Assembly: GCA_963837395.1 (NCBI GenBank)
Contig: CAWINI010000004.1
Coordinates: forward strand, 806,001-870,000
Length of the DNA stretch: 64,000 bases
DNA from: CAVZQN01 sp963837395
GTDB lineage: Bacteria; Acidobacteriota; HRBIN11; JAKEFK01
Reading direction: 5' to 3'
Shown here piece after piece: positions 1-9,042 of this stretch (position 1 is the first letter of the stretch; every line of letters starts with the position of its first letter). The notes below the pieces were generated by a model. The model was not told where the DNA came from. It was given only the letters and a program-made list of their open reading frames with translations, and did not search any database. Made by a program: the position numbers and the translations under genes.

Positions 1-850
1 AGTCATCGCCAGTGTTAACAATTTTAGTTTGGACGCCTTCTTTCGGTTCCGGCGCAAGCACATGATCCTGCGGTAACTTAATTTTTCCGGACGCAAACAG
101 CTCATTCGCAAGATCCAATTTGTCTTCTTCGCATAATGACTTGCCGATATCTTTTCCTTGTGCTTTTAGAAACGTGTAAGCCATTGCGCCGCCAATCAAA
201 AGCTTTTCAACTCTGGAACTCAGAGATTGAATGACTTCAATCTTGTCGCTGATTTTTGCTCCGCCAAGAACTGCAATATATGGCTTGTCCGGATTCTTGA
301 TTAGTTGTCCAAGATATTTCAGTTCTTTTTCAATCAAAAATCCTGCAGCCCGTTTATCAAACAATTTTGCCAGTGCAACCACAGATGCATCTTCACGATG
401 TGCGGTCCCAAATGCATCATCCACATAAACATCAGCCAATTTTGCTAATGATTTTGCGAATTCTGGATCACCTTTCTTTTCGCCAGGATGAAATCTTAGA
501 TTTTCCAGCAAGAGCACTTCCCCTTTTTTCAAGTCACTGGAAAGCTTCTGCATTTCCGGACCAATAATGTCCGATCCGATTTTAATTTCCTTATGAAGAA
601 GTTCACCCAAACGCCGGGCAACCGGCTTCATACTGTATTTTTCTTCGGGTTTATCTTTAGGTCTTCCAAGATGCGATGCAAGAATTAGCTTTGCACCATG
701 ATCGATCGCATATTGAATTGTTGGAAGTGCTGCCCGGATTCTTGTATCATCTTCGATTTCATTTTTATCATTCAATGGAACATTAAAGTCCACACGGATG
801 AAGACACGTTTGTTGTCCAAATCAAGATCACGAATCGTAAGCTTGTTCAT
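1..850 (-). CDS. pgk: Phosphoglycerate kinase, C-terminus beyond the window
   Basis: Translating inward from an ATG at 850 on the minus strand gives an open frame of about 283 codons that runs off the left edge. It begins MNKLTIRDLDLDNKRVF and contains the family signature RVDFNVPL near residue 19 and VLGGAKISDKI around residue 200. The enzyme makes 3-phosphoglycerate and ATP from 1,3-bisphosphoglycerate in cytosolic glycolysis. The ATG overlaps the TGA of the upstream gap gene (ATGA), so the two are translationally coupled and form a gap-pgk operon, a common bacterial order. A complete protein is about 390-400 residues, so roughly the last quarter (part of the nucleotide-binding domain) is missing here because of the window edge, not truncation. 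Confidence 0.95.
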   Translation of the reverse strand, partial: MNKLTIRDLDLDNKRVFIRVDFNVPLNDKNEIEDDTRIRAALPTIQYAIDHGAKLILASHLGRPKDKPEEKYSMKPVARRLGELLHKEIKIGSDIIGPEMQKLSSDLKKGEVLLLENLRFHPGEKKGDPEFAKSLAKLADVYVDDAFGTAHREDASVVALAKLFDKRAAGFLIEKELKYLGQLIKNPDKPYIAVLGGAKISDKIEVIQSLSSRVEKLLIGGAMAYTFLKAQGKDIGKSLCEEDKLDLANELFASGKIKLPQDHVLAPEPKEGVQTKIVNTGDD

Positions 851-1851
851 AATAATTTTGCCACCAATTTTATAAGGTCTCTGAGCCGACAGGAATATCC
901 CCATTCATTGTCGTACCAGGCAAGTACTTTTGCCAGAGTTCCACCCATAACTGTAGTATATACGCCATCAACGATTGCGGAATGCGGGTTGCCGCTGAAA
1001 TCGATCGACACCAGTGGCTCTTCCTCAAACGCAAGAATACCTTTCAGCTCCCGGGCCGCAGATTCCTGAAATGTTTGATTGATCTCAACTGCATTTGCTG
1101 ATTTGTTAAGCTGCACCACAAAATCGATCAATGACACATTCGGGGCCGGCACACGCACAGAAACTCCATTAAGTTTTCCTTTCAATTCAGGAATTACCTC
1201 AGCAGTAGCAGTGATTGCACCAGTAGTTGTTGGAATCATGGAGAGTGCTGCGGCGCGGCCGCGTCTTAAATCTTTGTGTGGCAGATCCAAAAGTTTTTGA
1301 TCGTTGGTATAGGAATGAACTGTAGTCATGTAACCATGAGAAATGTCGTATCGCTTATGCAAAACTTTAGCGATAACAGCAAGACAATGTGTTGTGCATG
1401 AAGCATTGGAAATCACATGATGCTTTGCAGGATCATACTTTTCGGCATTTACACCAACACACAGTGTCACATCAGGTTCATAGGCAGGCGCTGTAATAAT
1501 TACTTTTCTTGCTCCGCTAGTAATATGATTTTCAGCGTCACGTCGTCTGGTGAAAAGTCCAGTACTTTCAATAACAAGATCCACTTCCAATTCTTTCCAC
1601 GGAAGTTTTGATGGATCTTTCTCAGAGCTCACTCTGATTTCGCGATCACCAACAATAATTGATTTCTCTTCCGCTATGATTTTGGAATCCAATACTCCGA
1701 GAACAGAATCATACTTTAGCAAGTGAGCCAGCGTTTTCGTATCGGTGATGTCATTGATTGCGATCAAATCAAAATCCGGTTCGTTCAAAGAGCATCTCAA
1801 AAAGTTTCGACCGATCCTGCCGAAGCCATTAATTCCAATTCGAATTCCCAT
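847..1851 (-). CDS. gap: Glyceraldehyde-3-phosphate dehydrogenase
   Basis: This 334-residue protein has the usual length of NAD-dependent type I GAPDH. The N-terminal Rossmann signature GINGFGRIGRN is at residues 7-17. The active-site segment SNASCTTHC puts the catalytic cysteine at 152 and its partner histidine at 179. The C-terminus carries WYDNEWGYSCRL, typical of the family. It oxidises glyceraldehyde-3-phosphate to 1,3-bisphosphoglycerate, which the next gene product (Pgk) uses. The ATG at 1851 is the only start that preserves the Rossmann motif. The gene is first in a gap-pgk operon and divergent from the deacetylase-like gene. The roughly 180 bp between them must hold both promoters, but no clear -35/-10 pair could be assigned by eye. 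Confidence 0.97.
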   Translation of the reverse strand: MGIRIGINGFGRIGRNFLRCSLNEPDFDLIAINDITDTKTLAHLLKYDSVLGVLDSKIIAEEKSIIVGDREIRVSSEKDPSKLPWKELEVDLVIESTGLFTRRRDAENHITSGARKVIITAPAYEPDVTLCVGVNAEKYDPAKHHVISNASCTTHCLAVIAKVLHKRYDISHGYMTTVHSYTNDQKLLDLPHKDLRRGRAAALSMIPTTTGAITATAEVIPELKGKLNGVSVRVPAPNVSLIDFVVQLNKSANAVEINQTFQESAARELKGILAFEEEPLVSIDFSGNPHSAIVDGVYTTVMGGTLAKVLAWYDNEWGYSCRLRDLIKLVAKLL

Positions 1852-1913
1852 ACCTATTGCCTCACAAGTGATGCAAGCATCTCGCTCGCCAATTTTGTAA
1901 GCACGCTAACTTT

Positions 1914-1940
1914 GCCGGCGGGTGAGACGCCCGCATCACA
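1914..1940. repeat. REP-like GC-rich palindrome (family A)
   Basis: The segment contains GCGGGTGAGACGCCCGC, an imperfect palindrome with a short purine-rich loop, lying in the gap/deacetylase intergenic region. Related words with a GCGG..GAC..CCGC core occur in several other intergenic regions of this window. Confidence 0.55.
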
Positions 1941-2034
1941 CATATCAAATTCAGTATAGGAATTGCATTCATTGAAAAATACGCACAGTATTGATGCTGA
2001 ATCAGCAACACAGAGTCTGCGGTAAAATCAATTC

Positions 2035-2965
2035 ATGCCCACTGCATACTTTTACGATGATCTTTATCTGAAACACGATGAAGGTCCGATTTCATCCAGA
2101 AAATCCTGAACGTCTGCGAGCCATCAATAGAGGATTGAAAGAAGCTCAACTATGGGATCGTTTGATCCATATTCCACCGGTAGAAGCGACTGAGGATCAA
2201 ATTTTTTCAGTGCATACTCGGGAACTTTTTGAATTTGTGCGCGCCGCTTCACTCAGAGGCTCTTATCAAGTTGATTCCGATACCCACATATCAAGACATT
2301 CATTTGATGCCGCTATGTTGGCCGCGGGTGCAGCAGTTCAAGCCGTGAGTGGAATCATGGAAAATGAATTTTCAAATGCTTTTGCGGCAGTCAGACCGCC
2401 GGGGCATCATGCTACTCCAAATCAGGCAATGGGATTTTGTTTGTTTAATAACATTGCCATCGCTGCGAGATTGCTTGTTAAACAATATCAACTAAGTCAC
2501 GTTTTGATTGTGGATTGGGATGTTCATCATGGCAATGGCACTCAAGATATTTTCTGGGATGATCCATCAGTGATCTATCTTTCTTTGCACAAAGAATATC
2601 ATTATCCGGGTACTGGATGGGAAGATGAAACAGGATCGGGCAGGGCTGAAGGCACGAAAATTAATTATCCGATTGCACGCGATTCTACTTACATGGAAGT
2701 ATTTAAAACAGCACTCGCTAAGGCGGAACAATTCCGTCCGGAATTTATTTTAATCTCCTGCGGTTTTGATGCCCATGAAAACGATCCTTTAGGAAATTTG
2801 GGACTCACCAACGAGATGTATGCTGAATTAACTCAGATCTTGTTTGAATTTGCAGCAAAATTTAATCATCAAAGAGTGTTCTCGATTTTAGAAGGGGGCT
2901 ATGACTATGATGCTCTTGCAAAAGCTTCGGCAGCACATGTGGAAGTCTTGCTCAATCATTCATAG
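2035..2965 (+). CDS. Histone deacetylase-family (acetoin utilization-type) deacetylase, frameshifted near its start
   Basis: The main frame (from 2078, 295 residues) has the whole zinc amidohydrolase core: RPPGHHA with the paired histidines at 110-111, DWDVHHGNG (residues 146-154) with zinc ligands, GFDAHENDP with Asp231, and EGGYD with the catalytic-pocket tyrosine at 275. Bacterial members deacetylate acetylated lysines, polyamines or small molecules; the substrate cannot be read from sequence. The usual N-terminus (tyrosine-rich strand, then HDEGP) is encoded from an ATG at 2035, one frame away. Removing one T from the run at 2090-2092 joins ..LYLKHDEGPI to HPENPERLRAI, a perfect family match. 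The natural start is therefore probably 2035, with a +1 indel. No strong ribosome-binding site precedes either start. The 3' end overlaps the next gene. Confidence 0.9.
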
Positions 2966-3506
2966 TGTGATTTTTGTTTTATGCCTGGCTGTGATTGTGT
3001 GCGCAGGAGCTGATATGCAATCTGAAGGATTACCCTCAGAATATTTTCCGTTAAAAGTTGGACTGTACTGGAAGTATCAATACAAAGGAATGCCGCGTGA
3101 ACCAGTTGATGTGGATGTAAGAATTACTGAAGAAAAGAAAATCGAAGGGAAAAATTATTTTCATTTTTCAACCTGGTTCAATCTAACCAGGAATGCACCT
3201 CAAGGCGATGTATGGATTGCGTGGCAAGACGGAGTCGTATATCGCTGGGATGGTAAAGATGAAACAATCCTTTTTGGTCCTGCGGTAAAGCAGGCTGAAC
3301 TTAAGAAAAATCAACCGGGCGTAGAAGTTGAAACGCCGGCTGGAAAGTTTACAGATGCCTATCGATTTAAAGATTGTCTTGGATGTGCTGATGCTGGCGC
3401 AGAATTCCTGTTCGCGCGTAACATCGGAATTGTGAGCGTCTCGATGTCGGCAATTTGGGGCGGTGCAAACTACGAGCTTATCTCCACGAATGCAAACGCA
3501 CACTAA
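2937..3506 (+). CDS. Secreted protein of unknown function
   Basis: The preferred start is the ATG at 2937, giving 189 residues that begin with a signal peptide: a short basic N-terminus (MWKSC), a hydrophobic core (IFVLCLAVIVCAG) and cleavage near AGA-DM. A longer frame from 2901 would put non-hydrophobic residues in front. The mature part is rich in beta-strand-like stretches (YFPLKVGLYWKYQY, GDVWIAWQDGVVYRWDG, PAGKFTDAYRF) and ends with FARNIGIVSVS. This arrangement is seen in many small secreted proteins of Acidobacteriota and relatives, but it matches no family I can name. It overlaps the deacetylase gene by 29 nt, which suggests translational coupling. Its stop overlaps the convergent kinase gene by 4 nt. 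Confidence 0.75.
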   Translation: MWKSCSIIHSVIFVLCLAVIVCAGADMQSEGLPSEYFPLKVGLYWKYQYKGMPREPVDVDVRITEEKKIEGKNYFHFSTWFNLTRNAPQGDVWIAWQDGVVYRWDGKDETILFGPAVKQAELKKNQPGVEVETPAGKFTDAYRFKDCLGCADAGAEFLFARNIGIVSVSMSAIWGGANYELISTNANAH

Positions 3507-4963
3507 CGAACGCCATCGAGCAAATATAGAGTTCCGTTGCGACGAACGTAAGTGTATGCATAGGATTTTTCATCAGACGAAATTCTGATGGACTGAACTC
3601 TGGTTACGCCGGCGCGATTGGGTGGGGTAATTTCTTTAAACAAAGTACGACTTCCGTCAGCTAATGTAATTTTGTAAACCCTGGCTGGAACTTTCGGATT
3701 AAAAACAAAAATTGCATCGGAAGATTGATTCCATTTGATGGGAGTCTCACCTTCTTCAAATCCGGAGAACGGAACTGGTGATGCCTTTTCCAGGTTGTAA
3801 ATTCTGATTGTCCCAGCACCGTCTAGTCCAAGCAACAAACGACCGTCAGGCGATAATAGTTTGTTGTTTTCGGCAGAATAGAAATTTTTGATTCCTGATG
3901 ATTTAAGTTTTCCACCAGAAACATCTTGAAAAAAGACTTCAGTACGCCCTTCATTGTCGGCACCTAAAATTAGGAATTGCTTGCCGTCCGGTAAGAATTC
4001 TGCAGTTAATATGAACTTGAACTGATTGTACTCAAACCTCCGAAGACTACCTGCTCGAACAGGTACAACCATCAATGAATTAAGTGCGTCGAAGCCGAGA
4101 ACGAAAAGATTGTCCGGAGAAAAACAGATAGGAGTTCCTGCGGCTAATCGTATGGCAGCAGATCCGTCTAAGCCTCTGATGTAAATAGTGCCGCCTGGAG
4201 ATTCACTTCCATCACCTCGTTCATGAATCAATAACATTTTTCCATCCGAAGAAAAGTCGCGGATATCAGAATTATCAAGCCAGGAGAGTTCACGTTCATT
4301 ACCATCGGAACCAGTCATTAGAATTCCACGATCATCACTAAACTCTGCAATCAATTTCCCTTGTTTGGAAATATCGTGAAGAATAAAAGAGGAAGGAAAA
4401 TGCGAAATCAAGCGTTGTTTTCCTGCTAGTGAAAGAGAATAAAGTTCATAGCCACCGCCAACACGGTCAGAAACAGTAGAAAACCAAACTTCATTGCCAT
4501 CAGGCGACCAACTTAAACTTTCTGGATAGAGAAGTGATGATGATGCAATCTCTTTGCCGCTAATACTTAGAATTTTGACATTCCCATTTGAGCCGTCTGG
4601 CAGTCCCTGAATGAACGCTATGTGGTCTCCATTCTGAGAGAATCGAACCGTATCAATCCGTTGAGTGCTTTTGTAGAGAATTTTTCCGGGCGGATATTCC
4701 AGATGTTTAATAGGGCCAAATTCCTTTTTGGCAATGGCCATTGATTTACCATCAGGACTCCAATCTGCTCCCAAAATGTTTTCATCCAACTCCCGCGGTA
4801 ACCCGCCGGTCAATGGAACTTGAGCAAGAGTATTTTTCTTATTAAGAATTAAGACCAACATTTCTCCAGTTGGAGAAATGGACAGTACATTCGCATTTGG
4901 AATTCCAAGCGCCCGTGATTCTACTCCTTCGGTTCGCGTTAGATAAATATCCCGGTTGGGCAC
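3503..4963 (-). CDS. TolB/WD40-like beta-propeller half of a Ser/Thr kinase (separated by a frameshift)
   Basis: This 486-residue frame is a chain of propeller blades with recurring SPDG / SxDGK motifs (ADWSPDGKSMA, SWSPDGNEVWF, FSSDGKMLL, LLSPDGRLLLG), as in TolB and PD40 repeats. There is no signal peptide, and its only start is an unconvincing GTG inside the upstream frame. Its first residues, DIYLTRTEGVESRALG, continue the protein encoded by the kinase frame (4842-6071) if one G is removed from the run at 4951-4953. It should therefore be read as the extracytoplasmic sensor or interaction domain of a single kinase of about 850 residues. Such kinase-TM-propeller fusions are very common in Acidobacteriota. 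The ligand is unknown. Confidence 0.85.
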   Translation of the reverse strand: MPNRDIYLTRTEGVESRALGIPNANVLSISPTGEMLVLILNKKNTLAQVPLTGGLPRELDENILGADWSPDGKSMAIAKKEFGPIKHLEYPPGKILYKSTQRIDTVRFSQNGDHIAFIQGLPDGSNGNVKILSISGKEIASSSLLYPESLSWSPDGNEVWFSTVSDRVGGGYELYSLSLAGKQRLISHFPSSFILHDISKQGKLIAEFSDDRGILMTGSDGNERELSWLDNSDIRDFSSDGKMLLIHERGDGSESPGGTIYIRGLDGSAAIRLAAGTPICFSPDNLFVLGFDALNSLMVVPVRAGSLRRFEYNQFKFILTAEFLPDGKQFLILGADNEGRTEVFFQDVSGGKLKSSGIKNFYSAENNKLLSPDGRLLLGLDGAGTIRIYNLEKASPVPFSGFEEGETPIKWNQSSDAIFVFNPKVPARVYKITLADGSRTLFKEITPPNRAGVTRVQSIRISSDEKSYAYTYVRRNGTLYLLDGVR

Positions 4964-6071
4964 CTTCCAACGAAGCGCTGTAAATTATCGTTTGTCCATC
5001 CGCAGCAAATCGTGCCGAATGGATCGCTCCTCTTTGATAAGTCAGCCTGTGATAATCAACATTACTCCTTTCAACTTTTTTAGAATTCAATAACAGATAA
5101 AGCGTTGAAGCGCCTAATAACACTAGCAGTGCGACATTTACAATTGACCAGATTTTCTTCAGACTCCGTTTTTGTAGTTGAACTGGAATGGCAGATTCAG
5201 TTGATGATGCAACTTCAGAAAAATGATCGCGCACACTTTGAAGATCACGAGCCAGATCACGTGTTGAAGCGTAACGATCCTCAGGATTCTTTTCCAGACA
5301 ACGATCAACAATCCAGCGAAAAGGAGCAGGAACTTGAACCGGCACTGATGAAATTGGTTCGGGATCTTTTTTGATAATCGCAGCTAATGTTTCTACCGTA
5401 GTCTTTTCTTCAAATGCTCTTTTGCCTGTAAGCATCTCATACAGAATCGATCCTAATGCAAACTGATCAGAGCGAAAATCAACTGCTCTTCCACTGGCTT
5501 GTTCCGGAGACATATAGCCGACGGTTCCTAAAATGGTTCCGGCATCAGTCCCTGCGGAAGTTGGAAGTGCGGAGACTTCAGAGCCGGATGGTAAAAACAA
5601 TTTTGCAAGACCAAAATCCAGGATTTTTGCGAAACCATCTTTGGTGATCATGATATTTTCGGGCTTTAAGTCACGATGTACGATTCCTGCTTCATGTGCT
5701 TTGGTTAGACCATCGGCAAGTTGGACCGCAATTTGAATTGCTTTTCGTGCTGGTAATGGTCCTTCTTTCAAAGTTTCACGCAAAGTTTTTCCATCGACCC
5801 ATTCCATCGCGATGTAGGATGTGGAATCGAAAGACCCAATCTCATGGATGGTGATGATATTGGGATGGTTGAGCGACGAAGCTGAGCGAGCCTCCTGCTC
5901 GAATCTGCTCATGCGATCTTTATTCGTAGCAACTTCAGCAACCAGAATTTTGATTGCTACATCGCGTCCCAGCCTGGTATCACGTGCGCGATAAACTTCG
6001 CCCATTCCGCCGGCACCTAATGGCGCAGTAATTTCAAAGAACCCTAGTTTGGTCCCCGAACTGAATGGCAT
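4842..6071 (-). CDS. PknB-type Ser/Thr protein kinase, N-terminal half (frameshifted)
   Basis: Residues 10-280 form a Hanks-type kinase domain. It has the glycine loop GAGGMGEVY (19-27), the VAIK lysine (41), the HRDLKPEN catalytic loop (132-139), DFG (152-154), GTVGYMSPEQ in the activation segment and an RCLEKNPEDRY C-lobe motif, so it looks active. A single membrane helix spans about 308-328 (IVNVALLVLLGASTLYLLL). After it comes the start of the propeller (RLTYQRGAIHSARF), and then the frame is lost: residues after about 378 (YLSNANRRSRITGAW) are out-of-frame read-through. The true continuation is the 3503-4963 frame. The gene is convergent with the secreted-protein gene and divergent from the TIGR02757 gene. 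Confidence 0.92.
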   Translation of the reverse strand: MPFSSGTKLGFFEITAPLGAGGMGEVYRARDTRLGRDVAIKILVAEVATNKDRMSRFEQEARSASSLNHPNIITIHEIGSFDSTSYIAMEWVDGKTLRETLKEGPLPARKAIQIAVQLADGLTKAHEAGIVHRDLKPENIMITKDGFAKILDFGLAKLFLPSGSEVSALPTSAGTDAGTILGTVGYMSPEQASGRAVDFRSDQFALGSILYEMLTGKRAFEEKTTVETLAAIIKKDPEPISSVPVQVPAPFRWIVDRCLEKNPEDRYASTRDLARDLQSVRDHFSEVASSTESAIPVQLQKRSLKKIWSIVNVALLVLLGASTLYLLLNSKKVERSNVDYHRLTYQRGAIHSARFAADGQTIIYSASLEGAQPGYLSNANRRSRITGAWNSKCECTVHFSNWRNVGLNS

Positions 6072-6110
6072 TACAAGCTATCATACCAATTTTTTCGTAA
6101 GATAAACGGG

Positions 6111-6941
6111 ATGAACTTGAACAAACAAACGCGGTTGAAGGAAACGCTCGATCAGCTTTACAGCGATTACAAGCAAGAATTTTTGCGAAGTCCGCAAACT
6201 TTTTTTGAACGGCGCAAGGATCCGCTGCTTTTTCCGCATCGTTATAAAACGTTCCATGATATTGAAGCGGCAGCGTTTATTGCTACAACGTTCGCTTATG
6301 GAAATGTCACCAGCTTATGCAACTTTATTGGAAGCTTGTTATCCAGAATGGGAGATTCGCCGGCGAGTTTTTTGAGAAACCCGGATTCGATAGCTGAACT
6401 GCGGCAATATCGGCCGTACTACCGGCTTCATAAAGAACGTGAAATCTTGCAGCTTCTGGAAATGCTATCCCTCGTATATTCGCAGCATGGATCTTTATAT
6501 GATGTTTTTAAACAATCATACTATAACGGTAGTACGATACAAATAGCAGCTATGGGATTCGTAGAACAGCTCCGTCGAATTTCCGGTAATCAGCACACAT
6601 TCCTGCTTCCGGATCCGTCCTCCGGCAGCCCTTGCAAACGTTTGAACTTGTTTTTGCGATGGATGGTAAGAAGAGATGGGATTGATCTAGGTTTATGGAA
6701 GGATATCTCACCAGCTCACCTGGTTATGCCATTGGATACGCATATCGGGCGGGTTGGATACAAATTGGGATGGATTTCAACACCTTCATTGAGCTGGAAA
6801 AAAGCAGAAGCGATTACGGATGTGCTGCGGAAGTTTGATCCGGAAGATCCGACACGATATGACTTCGCCTTATGTCATGAGTCAATGGAGAAGAGCCCAT
6901 TTCTGAGCCAGTTAATTAACCACAAAGGCACTAAGATTTAA
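6111..6941 (+). CDS. TIGR02757 family protein (DUF2400)
   Basis: The 276-residue product matches the TIGR02757 family in length and in its hallmark segments: a hydrophilic N-terminus (QLYSDYKQEF), DIEAAAFIATTFAYGN, CKRLNLFLRWMVRRDGIDLGLW, PLDTHIGRVG and the terminal RYDFALCH. The C-terminal part resembles helix-hairpin-helix DNA glycosylase-like folds, which is why a nucleic-acid role is often suggested. The function is not established, and I give none. The ATG at 6111 lies about 40 bp from the divergent kinase start at 6071. The stop (6939-6941) overlaps the stop of the convergent 3-hydroxyacyl-CoA dehydrogenase gene. Confidence 0.88.
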   Translation: MNLNKQTRLKETLDQLYSDYKQEFLRSPQTFFERRKDPLLFPHRYKTFHDIEAAAFIATTFAYGNVTSLCNFIGSLLSRMGDSPASFLRNPDSIAELRQYRPYYRLHKEREILQLLEMLSLVYSQHGSLYDVFKQSYYNGSTIQIAAMGFVEQLRRISGNQHTFLLPDPSSGSPCKRLNLFLRWMVRRDGIDLGLWKDISPAHLVMPLDTHIGRVGYKLGWISTPSLSWKKAEAITDVLRKFDPEDPTRYDFALCHESMEKSPFLSQLINHKGTKI

Positions 6942-7781
6942 TATTCGTAAAAGCCGCGTTTTGTTTTGCGGCCTAATTGGCCTGCATCCACCATCTTCTT
7001 CAACAACGGACACGGCCTGTATTTGGAATCTGAAAACCCTTCATACAAGACATTCATAATCGCAAGACAAACATCAAGTCCGATGAAATCCGCTAATTCT
7101 AACGGGCCCCATTGGATGATTCATCCCAAGCTTCATTACTTGATCGATCGACTCCTTGCTTCCCACACCTTCCCAAAGCGCATAAATCGCTTCATTGATC
7201 ATCGGCATTAACACTCGATTCGATACAAAACCCGGGTAATCATTCACCTCTACCGGAGTTTTACCGAGATCGCGTGCAAGCGATTCGGTTTTCGAACAAG
7301 TTTCATTGCTTGTCATATGACCGCGGATTACTTCGACCAGAGGCATCAACGGCACGGGATTCATGAAATGCATTCCGATGCACTTATCAGCACGCGAAGT
7401 CACCGCTGCAATTTTTGTGATGGAAATCGAAGATGTATTGGTTGCTAGAATCGTTTCAGGCCGGGTAATTTTATCAAGCTCGCTGAACAAAGTGGCTTTT
7501 GATGGAAAGCTTTCAATGATTGCTTCCACCACAAATTCAGCGTCCGACAATTCCTCCAATGAATCACACCACCGGATGCGCTTTATGCTTTTGTCAGCCT
7601 CTTCCGGAGTTGTTTGCTTCTTTTCAACACGCTTTTGAATCAGCTTTGCAATTTTACCGGTTGCATTTTCACGCGCTGCAGCAAAACTTTCGAACGCAAG
7701 TACGTCAAATCCCTTTTCAGTAAAAGTTTGAATAATGCCAGAACCCATAGTCCCGGCCCCAATGACACCAACCTTTTTCAT
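6938..7781 (-). CDS. 3-hydroxybutyryl-CoA dehydrogenase, frameshifted between its two domains
   Basis: The first 220 or so residues are the NAD-binding 3HCDH_N domain: GVIGAGTMGSGI at 4-15, TNTSSISITKIA, HFMNPVPLMPLVEVI and PGFVSNRVLMPMINEA. After NHPMGP the frame fails (VRISGFHRT, stop at about 7074). If one base is removed from the GGGCCCC run at 7104-7110, the sequence continues as LELADFIGLDVCLAIMNVLY, then YRPCPLLKKMVDAGQLGRKT, ending KRGFYEY with a TAA at 6938-6940. That is the complete 3HCDH C-terminal domain, so the intact protein would have about 281 residues. It reduces acetoacetyl-CoA or oxidises 3-hydroxyacyl-CoA. It follows mqnE on the same strand (27 bp gap). A paralogue with the same break lies at 60937-61796. 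Confidence 0.9.
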
Positions 7782-7788
7782 TTCTACC

Positions 7789-7808
7789 TCAGAGTCTCTG
7801 TGGTTGAG
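7789..7808. repeat. Short inverted word of the ACCGCAGAG/CTCTGTGGT family (E)
   Basis: CTCAGAGTCTCTGTGGTTGAG lies between mqnE and the dehydrogenase gene. It shares the CTCTGTG and CAGAG words with other intergenic sites in this window (20069, 35883, 37621, 60031). Confidence 0.4.
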
Positions 7809-8912
7809 TTAGCTAACTTGGTGAAGATTGCGATAAAGCGTATCGCGTTCAACCGGAATGCAGCCTGCTTCTTTAATCATCCTGACTAGTTCTGAACGAG
7901 TGATTGCTTGTGGTGTTTTTGCACCGGCGGCATGTGTGATTCTTTCTTCAGCAACCGTTCCATCAATATCATCCGCTCCAAATCGAAGGGCCATTTGTGC
8001 GATCTTCGGTCCGACCATAATCCAGTAGGATTTGATATGCGGAAAATTATCCAGGATCAACCGCGATATGGCGATATTTTTCAAATCATCAAAGCCGGTT
8101 GTTTCTGGTAAATATTCCAGCGGTGTATTTGCTGAATGAAACGCCAACGGAATGAATGTCATGAAACCATGAGTTTCATCTTGCAGGCTGCGAAGTGAAA
8201 TCAAATGATCAACGCGCTCTTCAAATGTTTCCACATGACCGTAAAGCATCGTAGCGTTGGAATGCAAACCCATTTGATGCGCAATTCGAATTACATCCAG
8301 CCATTCTTGACCGGAAATTTTTCCTTTAGCGATAATATTGCGCGCACGATCTGCAAAAATCTCCGCCCCGCCGCCTGGAATGCTATCTAATCCTGCCTCT
8401 ACTAAACGACGCAATGTTTCTTCAATCGTCATATTTTCGAGCTTTGCAAAAAAATCAACTTCAACAGCAGTAAACGCTTTTAAATGAATCTGCGGAAGCC
8501 GTTGTTTCAAGCCTTTCAACATATCCAGATAAAATTGGAATGGCAGATCAGGATGCAATCCGCCAACAATATGAAGTTCAGTGGCACCTTCTTTTGCACC
8601 TGCCTCAGCTTTTGCGAAAATTTCTTCCAACGACATTGTGTATGCATCTTTAGAGCGGACATTTTTTCCGAATGCACACAACCCGCATTTCAAAACGCAA
8701 ACGTTAGTTGGTTCAATATGACGGTTTACGTTAAAAAATGCCTGGCGTCCATGAAGTTTTTCACGAACAAAATTGGCCAGATATCCAATGGTCAAAAGTT
8801 CGTTTGATTCGTAAAGCCGAATGCCGTCTTCCCTGCTCAGACGTTTTCCGGCAAAAACTTTGTCAGCAATGTCGGAGAGTTCGGTCCTTTGAAGGTAGGT
8901 TTCAGTCATCAT
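7809..8912 (-). CDS. mqnE: Aminofutalosine synthase (radical SAM)
   Basis: This 367-residue radical SAM protein has the 4Fe-4S motif CVLKCGLC, placing cysteines at 72, 76 and 79 in the CX3CX2C spacing. AGLDSIPGGGAEIF is shared by MqnE and MqnC. The C-terminal region (DNFPHIKSYWIMVGPKIAQMALRFG, then DDIDGTV) and the final PVERDTLY favour MqnE over MqnC. MqnE joins the MqnA product to SAM to make aminofutalosine in the alternative menaquinone pathway. The downstream-pathway UbiA-like and UbiX-like proteins are encoded just upstream on the same strand, beyond an insertion sequence. Two adjacent ATGs at 8912 and 8909 are both possible starts. Confidence 0.92.
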   Translation of the reverse strand: MMTETYLQRTELSDIADKVFAGKRLSREDGIRLYESNELLTIGYLANFVREKLHGRQAFFNVNRHIEPTNVCVLKCGLCAFGKNVRSKDAYTMSLEEIFAKAEAGAKEGATELHIVGGLHPDLPFQFYLDMLKGLKQRLPQIHLKAFTAVEVDFFAKLENMTIEETLRRLVEAGLDSIPGGGAEIFADRARNIIAKGKISGQEWLDVIRIAHQMGLHSNATMLYGHVETFEERVDHLISLRSLQDETHGFMTFIPLAFHSANTPLEYLPETTGFDDLKNIAISRLILDNFPHIKSYWIMVGPKIAQMALRFGADDIDGTVAEERITHAAGAKTPQAITRSELVRMIKEAGCIPVERDTLYRNLHQVS

Positions 8913-8957
8913 AAATCGGTAATTATAAAACTACAGCCAAATAGTGTCCATCCATCG

Positions 8958-9018
8958 TATTGAGCCATCAAAAATCTAACCCTAAGGGGGATCGTTGAGA
9001 CATATGAGAATCTAACCC
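8958..9018. repeat. Left-end double terminal repeats of the insertion sequence
   Basis: Two tandem copies occur at 8958-8982 and 8994-9018, separated by 11 nt. Both run from TTGAG.CAT to ATCTAACCC. They are the inverse of the pair at the right end, so they are likely transposase-binding sites. Confidence 0.8.
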
Positions 9019-9042
9019 ATAGAAGCAAGAGAGGTCGATGCT

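Noticed and set aside
4842..4963. Kinase and propeller as two separate overlapping genes.
   Set aside because: The propeller frame has no ribosome-binding site, signal peptide or natural N-terminus, and one-base correction restores a standard kinase-propeller protein.
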